DNA from: Pelecanus crispus
Taxonomy: Eukaryota; Chordata; Aves; Pelecaniformes; Pelecanidae
Direction: 5' to 3'
Length of the DNA stretch: 64,000 nt
Assembly (NCBI RefSeq): GCF_030463565.1
Contig: NC_134644.1
Coordinates: 131,065,388 to 131,129,387 of the forward strand
The notes beneath the pieces are model-generated. The model had not been told where the DNA came from and ran no database searches. It worked only from the letters and a program-made list of their open reading frames with translations. Below are positions 1 through 9,105 of this stretch, in pieces (within the stretch, counting starts at the first letter, position 1; every line of letters begins with the position of its first letter). Position numbers and translations under genes: made by a program.

Positions 1-845
1 AAGCAAGACTGAACTACATAGCACAGGGCAAAGCAGGTAGTCATTAACGAGATTCTACCATGTTAGCATTTCTCAGTTTGCATGTGTACAGTTTTGCAAC
101 CTTATTTTAATATATAGCATATATTTATGTATCACAGCTATCTGGAAAAAAAAACGATCTTTTGCAAAGTGGTGTAATGTTGATAATCACAAATCTATTT
201 TCCTCAGCTTGTCTCTTGCTACTCCCAGTGCCATTATATACCTTCCAAATTAAACTCTGAGATTATCGGAAATGGCAGCACAGCTCTCCCCACACTGAAG
301 TATTTGTTTCAGCCTACTCCCCGATTTATTTGTTTCAATTGCTCTCCAGCACTATTCTTCCTTTAGTTAAGGTACGGCTTATTTTCCTGGACTAACAGTC
401 CAATTTTGCTAGTACAATTTGTATTCACACATAAGGCACTTCAGCAATAGAGATAACCTATCTACACATAAGACAACTCTTACTGTAAACTTTTCTTACA
501 TCAGTATTTGTCCAATAAGGATAAAATGGAGAATGGTGTTTGAATGACAAGGAGAAAAAACAATGCACAGTTTTACCACATATTTGTGCAAACATATTAT
601 TTTTTATTACAGCATTCAGTTCACAGAAGTAGAGTTCCCTTTCTTGTAATAAGTCATAAGAAAATTTTCCCTAACTATTTCCACTTAATGTAGACTTTTT
701 CCAACTATTTTCATAGGACCAAGACAGAACGTTCCTCACTGTAACACAATGTTCCAATGTAACCCAAAATCCCAACAAGTCTAACACTTAAGAGGGAAGG
801 AAAAAAACAAAGAAAAAAAAATAATTGTGGAAAGTTTTTACTTAC
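1..845 (-). other. ATP6V1H: ATP6V1H intron (downstream of first coding exon)
   Basis: Intronic sequence on the minus strand, following the donor GTAAG at 845-841. It is AT-rich. I found no further ATP6V1H exon, repeat or RNA gene in it. The remaining coding exons of the gene must lie to the left of the window. Confidence 0.75.
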
Positions 846-949
846 TGGAGATACGACTGCCAGTTTACTTTGTTTGCCCGAACTTCAGCAGCTTTGGCAG
901 CAATGATGTTTGTTGGAACAGCAGCATCTACAGCACCTCGGATATCCAT
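846..949 (-). CDS. ATP6V1H: V-type proton ATPase subunit H, first coding exon (partial gene)
   Basis: This exon encodes the N-terminus of subunit H of the V1 sector of the vacuolar proton ATPase. Subunit H is a HEAT/armadillo-like regulatory subunit needed for coupled ATP hydrolysis and proton pumping in lysosomes, endosomes and secretory vesicles. Read on the minus strand it gives 34 codons plus two bases, beginning MDIRGAVDAAVPTNIIAAKA, which I recognise as the conserved subunit H start. The ATG is at 949-947. The exon appears to run 972-846: a pyrimidine-rich tract ending TTTCTAG precedes 972, and a GTAAG donor follows 846. As I recall, mammalian proteins start three residues earlier with an extra Met; here that codon is TCA, so translation should start at the inner Met. 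The exon leaves two bases (CA), consistent with the following Gln codon being split by the intron. Confidence 0.93.
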
Positions 950-972
950 CTTAACTGATACTTAAAATGTAC

Positions 973-2573
973 CTAGAAATGCAAATAAGATTTGAGACCT
1001 CTTATTAAAGTATTAAAGAGCAGAGTATCTGTCCAATATTTTAAAGGAAAAAAAGGAAATTGTGTTTTCAGGTGTCCCATTCCCTAAAACCACACTCAGT
1101 ACTTCTGAGAAATCAAAGTTTTATACAGCATCTAAAATGTGACTTCCCTGAAGCAAACAAAAATAAGCCATAACTACACACTAAAGCATAACCGATCACA
1201 GGCTTGCTAAAATCAAAGATATATAGCATTACTAAATAACTCCCAGTCTTGTAAATTTTCAAGCAATCAAATTAAGTTATTTGAATAAAGATTACTTTTC
1301 TGCAATGCCCAAGTAGCCCTACAGAAAACAGAAGCTGTCTTTCTTCCAAATCAGGACTGATGATAAGGTTTAAAATTCAGTGCACACTTCCCCCCTCCCC
1401 CCACATATTAGGACTGATTTTCTTCAGGTATTTGTCTAAGAGTCTTTAGACATTAGAAACACATGAACTACAACTTCAGAAAAGAAACCCAAGTTATATA
1501 AACTAAAAACCATGTTACATGGCCTAACAAGAAAACTCAAATCATCACCGTCCAGAAAGCAAACTGAAAAATAAATACAAACAGAAGCTCTTCATCAGAA
1601 CATACTATATTACCATAGACAGTGACCTTCACCACCTTTGCTTTCTCCTTCCTTTACGGTTTAATCTCCACTGGGCTTTGATGCCAAAACAAGACGTGTG
1701 TTTGCAGAGAATTGAGACCCAGACGGAGCAGGAATTCCTTACAACGTAAACTGCACCAAGCCTCTCCACACAGCCTGTTTCTGGACTTTTTTGGCTCCCT
1801 TTACAGAAGCAAGCAAGAGCAAACTGGCACACTCTGCCCCACCCCTAACCAATATGCCTCGTTTGTATGACTGAATGAAAACATGATTCTAACAAAAGCA
1901 GGAAAAAAAAAAAAGGAACTACCCTGAACAAACGGAGCAGCAGAACTGCCCTCCTTTTGAAACTACTTCTGGGAGCACCCACAAAGACGGCACCATTTAC
2001 TATGTCCTTCAACGACCACTGAGGGTCTCCTGGCTCTGACGTGACCCAGACAGAGCCATTTAAATACTCCTCAAGCCGCAGAGGAGGGCAGGGCCGGTAA
2101 CAGCGGTTTCAGCAGTATGAAAGCTATAGAGGTAAGTCGAAGAAGCCGAGAGGCGCCTAGGGCAAAGGAAAGCGGGGGTGAGGGGGTGGTGAAGGGACTT
2201 GGCCCCCGTCCTGCCACTCCCTGCACACGCTCACAGACACGGCGGTCTCCTGAGGGGCCCGGGGGAGCCCAAACCTCGGGGAAGCCGCGGCGCCAGGCAG
2301 AGCCCCTCGCACCGCCCCGGGCCCGCCAGAGCCGCCGTGAGAGGCCCTGCGGTTCCCTCACACCACCACCCCCTCACGCCCGTCCCCGGGGCGGGCAGGG
2401 CCCGGGACAGCTCTCACTCACCCCACGGGCACGCCGGCGGGTGAGGGCCGTGGCAGGGAGAAGGCTGCGGCCGCCCCTCGGCAGGCCCGGGGAGCCCGCG
2501 CACCCGAAAGCCGCCGCCGCCGCCGCGCTCCGCAGCGGCCCCACAGCGACCGCCGTCACGTGACGCCGCTCAC
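973..2573 (-). other. ATP6V1H: ATP6V1H first intron (presumed)
   Basis: This is the stretch between the first coding exon and the CpG island, read on the minus strand. A C-rich tract lies near 1390-1403 and an A-run near 1901-1914. No exon, transposon or RNA gene is recognisable. The right boundary assumes that the untranslated first exon ends with the donor CAG|GTGAGC at 2574/2573; another good donor (GGG|GTGAGT) lies at 2422/2421. Confidence 0.55.
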
Positions 2574-2700
2574 CTGACCGCGACGGCGGCCTCCGAGGGA
2601 CAACTCACCCCGAGCGCGCCCCGCCCCCGCCCCCGCCGCCGGCAGCCGCGCGGTGGGCGGGGCTCGCGCGCGGCCCCCCCCACCCCCCCCACCCCCCGCA
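2095..2700. promoter_or_regulatory. ATP6V1H: CpG-island promoter of ATP6V1H
   Basis: GC content and CpG density rise abruptly at about 2.1 kb and fall at about 2.7 kb. The island is 1.2-1.7 kb upstream of the first coding exon of ATP6V1H, the expected place for its housekeeping-type promoter and untranslated first exon. Minus-strand donors of good quality occur at 2574/2573 (CAG|GTGAGC), 2609/2608 (GGG|GTGAGT) and 2422/2421 (GGG|GTGAGT), so the exact first exon is unresolved. A strong plus-strand donor at 2131/2132 hints at divergent transcription. The long GC-rich ORFs here look like compositional artefacts. Confidence 0.8.
2555..2564. promoter_or_regulatory. CLEAR / TFEB-family E-box palindrome
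   Basis: The sequence is GTCACGTGAC, a perfect ten-base palindrome equal to the CLEAR element core bound by the MiT/TFE factors (TFEB, TFE3, MITF). V-ATPase subunit genes are established members of the CLEAR network, so a perfect copy inside the ATP6V1H CpG island is biologically coherent. Whether it is just upstream or just downstream of the start site depends on which first-exon donor is used. Confidence 0.8.
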
Positions 2701-2802
2701 GCCGTCTGGGGCTGTGGTGTGCGGCGGTAGGCGTGTGCTTGCGTGGCTGTCCGTATCTAATTGCATGTACATCTTTAGGGTACATGCTTATACACACACA
2801 CG

Positions 2803-2968
2803 AGCCCTGGAACAGGCTGCCCAGAGAGGTGGGGGAGTCACCGTCCCTGGAGGTGCTCAAAAACGGGTGGAAGTGGCACTTTGGGGCATCGTTTAGTGGG
2901 CATGGTGGTGTTGGGTTGGCAGTTGGACTGATGATCTTAGAGATCCTTTCCAACCTTAATGATTCTCT
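2803..2968 (+). repeat. CR1 LINE 3' fragment
   Basis: The text GGAACAGGCTGCCCAGAGAGG, a conserved CR1 block, is followed by the typical TGATCTTAGAGATCCTTTCCAACCTTAATGATTCT end. It is a 5'-truncated copy about 165 bp long, in plus orientation. Confidence 0.88.
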
Positions 2969-3033
2969 TCTAGTTTTACTTGCATTAAAAAATAATCCAG
3001 CCACCAAGCCAGGAAACATGAAATTAGTTGTTA

Positions 3034-3140
3034 CTCTACCCTTAATTGGTTTAGTGGTGGACTTGGTAGTGTTAGGCTAATGGTTGGACTGCGTGATCTT
3101 AAAGGTCTTTTCCAACCTAAACCATTCTATGATTCTATAT
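3034..3140 (+). repeat. CR1 LINE 3' end
   Basis: A short CR1 tail with GATCTTAAAGGTCTTTTCCAACCTAAACC, ending in the diagnostic ATTCTATGATTCTAT 8-bp repeats. It begins about 65 bp after the preceding CR1 fragment and represents a separate copy or a second piece. Confidence 0.88.
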
Positions 3141-3192
3141 AGATACATGATATATGATAGATGATATATGATACATGATATATGATAGACAT
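3141..3192 (+). repeat. ATGATA-type simple repeat
   Basis: Imperfect tandem copies of GATACATGATATATGATAGA directly follow a CR1 tail. The repeat probably grew from the ATTCTATGAT tail of that copy. A related short stretch reappears after the next CR1 (3462-3482). Confidence 0.75.
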
Positions 3193-3200
3193 ATCCATAA

Positions 3201-3463
3201 TAATGGATTTAAACTAAAGAAGAATAGATTTAGACTAGACGTTAGAAAGAAGTTTTTTACAATGCGGGTGGTGAAGCACTGGCACAGGTTGCCCAGAGAG
3301 GTAGTGGAGGCCCCATCCCTGGCAACATTCAAGGTCAGGTTGGACGGGGCTGTGAGCAACCTGATCTGGTTAAAGCTGTCCCTGCTCACTGCAGGGGGGT
3401 TGGGCTAGATGACCTCTAAAGGTCCCTTCCAACCCAAACCATTCCATGATTCTATGATTCTAC
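3201..3463 (+). repeat. CR1 LINE 3' fragment
   Basis: A 260-bp CR1 end that includes TAATGGATTTAAACTAAAG, GCACAGGTTGCCCAGAGAGG, GGGTTGGGCTAGATGACC and the ATTCCATGATTCTATGATTCTA tail. It differs in subfamily from the two copies just upstream. It is flanked on both sides by ACATGATAT-type simple repeat. Confidence 0.92.
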
Positions 3464-3814
3464 ATGATATAGATTATAGATACCTGTATAATTTTATCTG
3501 GGGATCTAATCCCGTACTGAGAAGACCGACAGCAGGACACAGCCTGTCGGTGCCCACCCGTGCTCTTTGCTGACAAGAAATGGCTCAGTGTTTCTGCAGA
3601 GAGAACACGAGGCAGGCTGGGAAGGGCTGAGGGGCTCCCCTCAGAGCTGCCCCCCAGGGCAAGCCCCTCTGGGCCCCCCAGGGAGGCCCCTGCTGTCCCC
3701 CCTTGTGCCCTGCCAGGGTGAGGGGCCGCCAAGCCCGGGAGGGAGCCCCAGGAGGGAAAGGGCCGGGGAGATGGCGAGCAATGCCCCTGGCGCTGAAATG
3801 TCTCCTTGGGCTCT

Positions 3815-4397
3815 TGTCCTGGTTTCGGCTGGGATAGAGTTAATTTTCTTCCTAGTAGCAGGCATAGTGCTGTGTTTTGGATTTAGGAGGAGAAGAATGT
3901 TGATAACACACTGATGGTTTAGTTGTTGCTGAGTACTGCTTATGCTGGTCAAGGACTTTTTCAGCTTCCCATGCTCTGCCAGGCGCACAAGAAACTGGGA
4001 GGGGGCACAGGCAGAAGAGTTGATCCAAACTGACCAAAGGGCTATTCCATACCATATGACATCATGCTCAGTATATAAACTGGGGGGGGTTGGCCGGGGA
4101 GCAGCAATCGCTGCTTGGGAAACTGTCTGGGTATCGGTCGGCGGGTGGTGAGCAATTGCATTGTGCATCACTTGCTTTGTATATCATTATTATTATTATT
4201 ATCATTATTATCATTATTATACTGTTACTATTAGCATTACTATTTTACTTTATTTCAATTATTAAACTGTTCTTATCTCAACCCAGGAGTGTTTCTCACT
4301 CTTACTCCTCCGATTCTCTCCCCCATCCCATCGGGGCAGGGGCAGCGAGCGAGCGGCTGCGTGGTGCTGAGTTGCTGGCTGGGGCTAAACCACGACA
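3815..4397 (+). mobile_element. Solo LTR of the endogenous retrovirus family
   Basis: A 583-bp LTR beginning TGTCCTGGTTTCGGCTGGG and ending GGCTAAACCACGACA, the same family as the provirus LTRs at 8.07 and 14.4 kb but in the opposite orientation. It contains a TATATAAA box near 4074 and an expanded ATT/ATC microsatellite near 4184-4220. No matching 5-bp duplication is seen (GCTCT on the left, GACCC on the right), unlike the other copies. Confidence 0.9.
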
Positions 4398-7300
4398 GAC
4401 CCTCCATGTTTTTTTCCCGGGACCCAGCATTTTCTTGCTTTCTGCCTCTCATGCTGCAATGGGGCGAGCTTGCTCTTCCCTGCAGCTGGGAAGCGGGCAG
4501 GTGCTCGCTTCTGGCAGAGACGTCCGTGCCGCGCTGCGCCGGGCCGGGCCTCAGCCCGCTGGGTCACACCGCTCCCTCCCCTCGCCACCTGCGCCGGGGG
4601 CACGCCATTTCCTTCTTCCCAAGTCGCATCTCAGCGGGAGAGACACCCTGCACGACTACTTCCTTTTTTAAAAAACGGCCTGTATATGTTGGGATTTGTC
4701 TCTATAAGCGAAAGGAGCGGGAAACTTTTCGCACTAAAAGCCCAAGTGTTTTGGAAGCCACAGGCTTAAACTTCCATGTTTCCAAGAAAAGACTTCCGTC
4801 TTCAGCTGCTGAGTGAAGTTTTCCAGTCATACTGTGGTGAAGTGCATAGACACACCGCTCCTAGTCAGAAATGATCCTGAAGGGTGGTTCTGCTAGTGTA
4901 TAAGGAGAAAGGGCAGAGAGAAAAGAAATAGGGCAGAGAGTTTTGTGTGTGAGCAGATGGAGACAGCCAATGTAGAGCTGGCCTAGAGATGCCTACAGGT
5001 CACTTTTCATTTTGCTAGACTCTCTGTATTTTCCATTTAGAGGAGACACTGTTCTTTAAATTATACCTGGCCAGTACCTCTATTGGGTTTTTTTTTAACT
5101 CAGGGAGGGTTTTCGTTACTGTGCCACTGATTAATTATACTTCCTCCCTAAGAATTTTTCCTTTATAACAGCTCTTTCTTCATACCACAATAAAACCGTT
5201 GATTTCTTGATAACATGACCATTCGGCTTAAATCCCAGGCACAGTCCAAGTAACAGCATTTGCACTTCTCTGTGCTTTAGCAGAAGAAACCTCTCTAAGC
5301 CATGTGCACGCTCTGTGTCATCTAGTCTGTAAGAAACACATCCATTAACGTGATTCTGTGGATTACTCAGCCCATGGGGCTTTAAGGTTTAATCTAATAC
5401 ATTTGTGTTCTTGTAGGTTGCTTTACATGCAGTGATGAGAAATGCTTGCACAATTCCTGATCTGTAACATAGACATCTCCACACATTCTTGAATAAAAAC
5501 CTGTTACTTTGAAAGTTTATTTGAATCTGATTTTTATTTCAGGGCTGAGAGACAGAATTCGGCCTTATTTTAACCAGTTCCTCTTTTATGAGTGTTTCTA
5601 ACTTCTGTCCCGTGGCGTTCTGCATTTCCTGCTTCTGCTCTGCCTTTTTATTGGCATGTCTTATCTGCCGCTCTTGTTTCAATTTTTTTTGTTTCCAGGC
5701 ACCTGGAATAAATGTTCACCTTTTCCACAGTCATTGCAAACCATGTTACTAATGATGATACATATGACTCTACCCATTTTATAAAGAAACCAAAACACAA
5801 CAGGCTTACAAGATAATCTGAACAAGGGTTGATGCTTTCTAAATGGGATTTGCAGAATGAAGGCATCAAAGGCCTGTACAGTGATCCTACAAGCTACCTT
5901 TCAGCCCTTATCTAAGCTGGAGGCATGTCAGGCTTTCCTTCCATGAAACTTCCTCAGTTGTCCACAATGATACTTCTGCCCAAACCCCAAACTGTCCCAG
6001 CACTGAAGACACTGATGACTTAGTGCCTTCTCTTGCCTAAGCCAGGTGTGATATTCCTTCACTCTTCCAAGCTCAGTCCAGTAGCTGCTCTCAGAGTTTA
6101 AGTAAACCCATGGAAACTGGTTCAGCACCTCTGAACGTGCAGCTCCAGCTGCCAGTTTTAAGACACAAATAGTGTTGCTCCCCGTCATGTGCCCCTATGT
6201 CTAGCAGGGTAACGTCCCGAATACTTGGTTAGTCATGCAAAGCCATTTCTTCTGCTGGGGATCACCTATTTCAAGGAAATCTTCCAAAACACGGGATTGT
6301 AGTCTACTTTGCACAGCATATTTCTCCCACCCCTTCAGCACACTTCTGGCTTAACCCAGGTACCAGTACCCGAGTACCGGCTGAACCCAAGTACAAGTAC
6401 ACACAGGATTGTGGTTCTCTCCCTTCTAGTCCCTGCTTCTGATATTGTTTCAGTACTTTATAGTAAGCAGAGAAAAATAAATACATGGTTTCAATTTGAT
6501 GCCCCATGTGATCTCTTATTTGGAGCATGCATTAGGTCATCAGTGGTCCTTTTTTTTCAGAGCAGACTATTTTTTGCCTAACTGCACCACCTGCAAGAGT
6601 CCAGCACCACCCATTCAGTCTGGCTAAAAGAAGACAGATTGCTATTTGCAGTTGAAATTTTGATACTACGGCAACATGGTCATTTTCCTATAGAAAAGAA
6701 CTTTGAAAAGCTGTGATTTGGCATGTTGACTTCATCATGAGGGGGAGACTGTGGCTTTACTATTCATTTCACACACAGTTGAGGGACTACAGTAAAAATT
6801 TTTTTCCTGTAACTTTTCTGTAACCTTGGAGTGAGACATAATGACTGAAAGTATGCATCTACCAAATTAGCAGAAAGAGAAAGGCAAAGAGAGGAGAAAT
6901 AATTGTAATAGTAATTACATTTTTTTTTTTTAACAGGCGTTCCAGGGGGCATTTAAGGAACTGCCAAAGAGTAAACATGACGTCTATGCCAGGCAGAGGA
7001 ACCAAATTAGTGAACACAATGTACCATACTAGAGAATGCAAACAATAGATTGTTCCTGAATATACCTGTATAATAATATACTTAATTTACATATTCTGCT
7101 ACACCGTGTAAGGGAATAAATGCAAAATATTAACACAAAGTCCCACAGCTCTCTAAGGGACAGTCGTGTCTCACGCCTCTGCAGGAGTTCTTTGTGTGTG
7201 TGAACAAGGTTGGTACAGGTAGACTATATCCACTTGGATTTATTTCCAAGAGGCAGTCAGTGAGATGCATCTGCAGGTGCTCTTAAAAAAACACCCAGCT

Positions 7301-8063
7301 CTCCTGGGTTAAAAGGAAAGGTCTGTGCATTGATTCATAACCCTTGAAAGAGATATATACAACAGAGGGTAGGAAGAAATGGTCAGCTTTCACAGTGCAG
7401 AAGGGTCTTCAACAGAGTGCAAAAAGCATCTGGCTGGAGCCTGTGCTGTTCAGCACACTCAGAAAGGTTTGAGAGAGAAGGCACATAGTGTAGTAAAAAC
7501 TTTGCCCATGACAGTGCTGCTCCTTTGGACAAGCATACAGCTAAACTGTGACCCACCTTGCCAGAGGATGGTGGGTATGCTACAGATTTACATACGCTCT
7601 GATCCCCTGTCTGTCAAACACTTGGGCACATCTAAAATTTTCACTCAGTGTTGAGTCCCACAAGGCACTCTCTGTGTTAAGGAACTTCATTGCATGGCAA
7701 GGGTAGACTTTGAGAAAGGAAAACATTATATAGTCATTACAGGAACCTGTCTCATGTGCCTGTCATCACTGTCACAGCAAGAGGCGATGCTCAGCAACCA
7801 GTACAAACCCACCCCGTGTCATCAGCTTCAGACAGCATCTCATGGTGCCTTATTCATGCTGGTTGATTCTCTGAATTGGATCTTGCTAAAGGTTATGACT
7901 GAAAAAGTGCTATGCTCCTATTTTTTGGTAAGCATCTATCCTTTAGGATTCAGGTGCTGGAAAATGATTCTCATTTAGCTAATTTTGGTCGTGTCAGTGC
8001 TTGTCCATTAACTCCTGGCAGTGCAGCTTCCCTTGAAGTTGCTATATTTAGATGACTTTATTG
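4398..8063. other. Intergenic, no gene recognised
   Basis: About 3.7 kb between the solo LTR and the provirus. The first 250 bases remain GC-rich, then the sequence becomes AT-rich. I see short ORFs only, none with recognisable motifs, and no RNA gene or clear transposon. Confidence 0.6.
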
Positions 8064-8068
8064 ATGTG

Positions 8069-8640
8069 TGTCATGGTTTAGCCCCAGCCAGCAACTCAGC
8101 ACCACGCAGCCGCTCGCTCACTCCCCCTACCCCAATGGGATGGGGGAGAGAATCGGAGGAGTAAGAGTGAGAAACACTCCTGGGTTGAGATAAGAACAGT
8201 TTAATAATTGAAATAAAGTAAAATAGTAATGCTAATAGTAACAGTATAATAATGATAATAATAATAATGATACACGAAGCAAGTGATGCACAATGCAATT
8301 GCTCACCACCCGCCGACCGATACCCAGACAGTTCCCAAGCAGCGATCGCTGCTCCCCGGCCACCCCCTCCCCAGTTTATATACTGAGCATGACGTCATAT
8401 GGTATGGAACAGCCCTTTGGGCAGTTTGGATCAACTTTTCTGGCTGTGCCCCCTCCCAGTTTCTTGTGCGCCTGGCAGAGCATGGGAAGCTGAAAAAGTC
8501 CTTGACCAGCATAAGCAGTACTCAGCAACAACTAAAAACATCAGTGTGTTATCAACATTCTTTTCCTACTAAATCCAAAACACAGCACTATGCCTGCTGC
8601 TAGGAAGAAAATTAACTCTATCCCAGCCGAAACCAGGACA
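8069..8640 (-). repeat. 3' LTR of the provirus
   Basis: A 572-bp LTR with terminal TG...CA. On the minus strand it starts TGTCCTGGTTTCGGC. It has a TATATAAA box (8382-8375), a perfect cAMP response element TGACGTCA (8390-8397) just upstream of it, and an ATTAAA-type poly(A) signal (8205-8200). An AAT/ATT microsatellite lies near 8248-8272. Confidence 0.94.
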
Positions 8641-8655
8641 GTATCCACCCCTTAT
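8641..8655 (-). other. Polypurine tract next to the 3' LTR (weak)
   Basis: On the minus strand the bases directly before the 3' LTR read AATAAGGGGTGGATAC. Its position fits the plus-strand primer site of reverse transcription, although it is short and interrupted by pyrimidines at its end. Confidence 0.5.
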
Positions 8656-9105
8656 TCTATACCATCTACGTCATGCACAGGCCCTCCCCTTTCCAATGTT
8701 CCAATTAATCACCACCGCTTTCCCTATCTTGATATACACACAGATATCATTCCCTTCGTCTATGGCCCATCCCTCTAAAATGTCCATTGAGTTCATTTAG
8801 CCCATGACTTTGGGTTCCATCTGTCATCACAGTCTCTCAGAGCAGGAGAGGTGGTGTGCAGTGTTGGACTGTTGCATGCTGAAGTCAGTTCTCATTCCAA
8901 CATGGTTTCATCAAAGTTCATTTTCATTAAGCTGGGCAATTCTTACTGCAATACCATTGATGCGGCATATAGCAATCATAATATATAGTATTATATACTT
9001 AATATTAACCTACTATATTATTATATTAACATGCAGTTAAGAGATAACATATAGTTAAGAGATAACATACAGTATTATAAAGCAATTAATATTATACAAT
9101 TCAGT
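8656..9105 (-). other. Proviral 3' untranslated stretch, no env
   Basis: About 450 bases between the pol stop and the polypurine tract. They are very AT-rich from about 8960 to 9100 and contain two tandem copies of AGTTAAGAGATAACATAY near 9034-9071. No ORF with envelope features (signal peptide, fusion peptide, transmembrane anchor) can be found. Confidence 0.7.

Noticed and set aside
2117..2563. 148-codon ORF in the ATP6V1H CpG island
   Set aside because: Compositional ORF; it runs through a strong splice donor after five codons.
8094..8115. RE1-like sequence in the LTRs (CTCAGCACCACGCAGCCGC)
   Set aside because: Only the left half-site agrees with the REST consensus; the right half is broken.
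8283..8603. 106-codon ORF repeated in the LTRs (also 14609-14929)
   Set aside because: It lies wholly inside LTR sequence, on the strand opposite to the virus, and has no features of a protein. It repeats only because the LTRs do.
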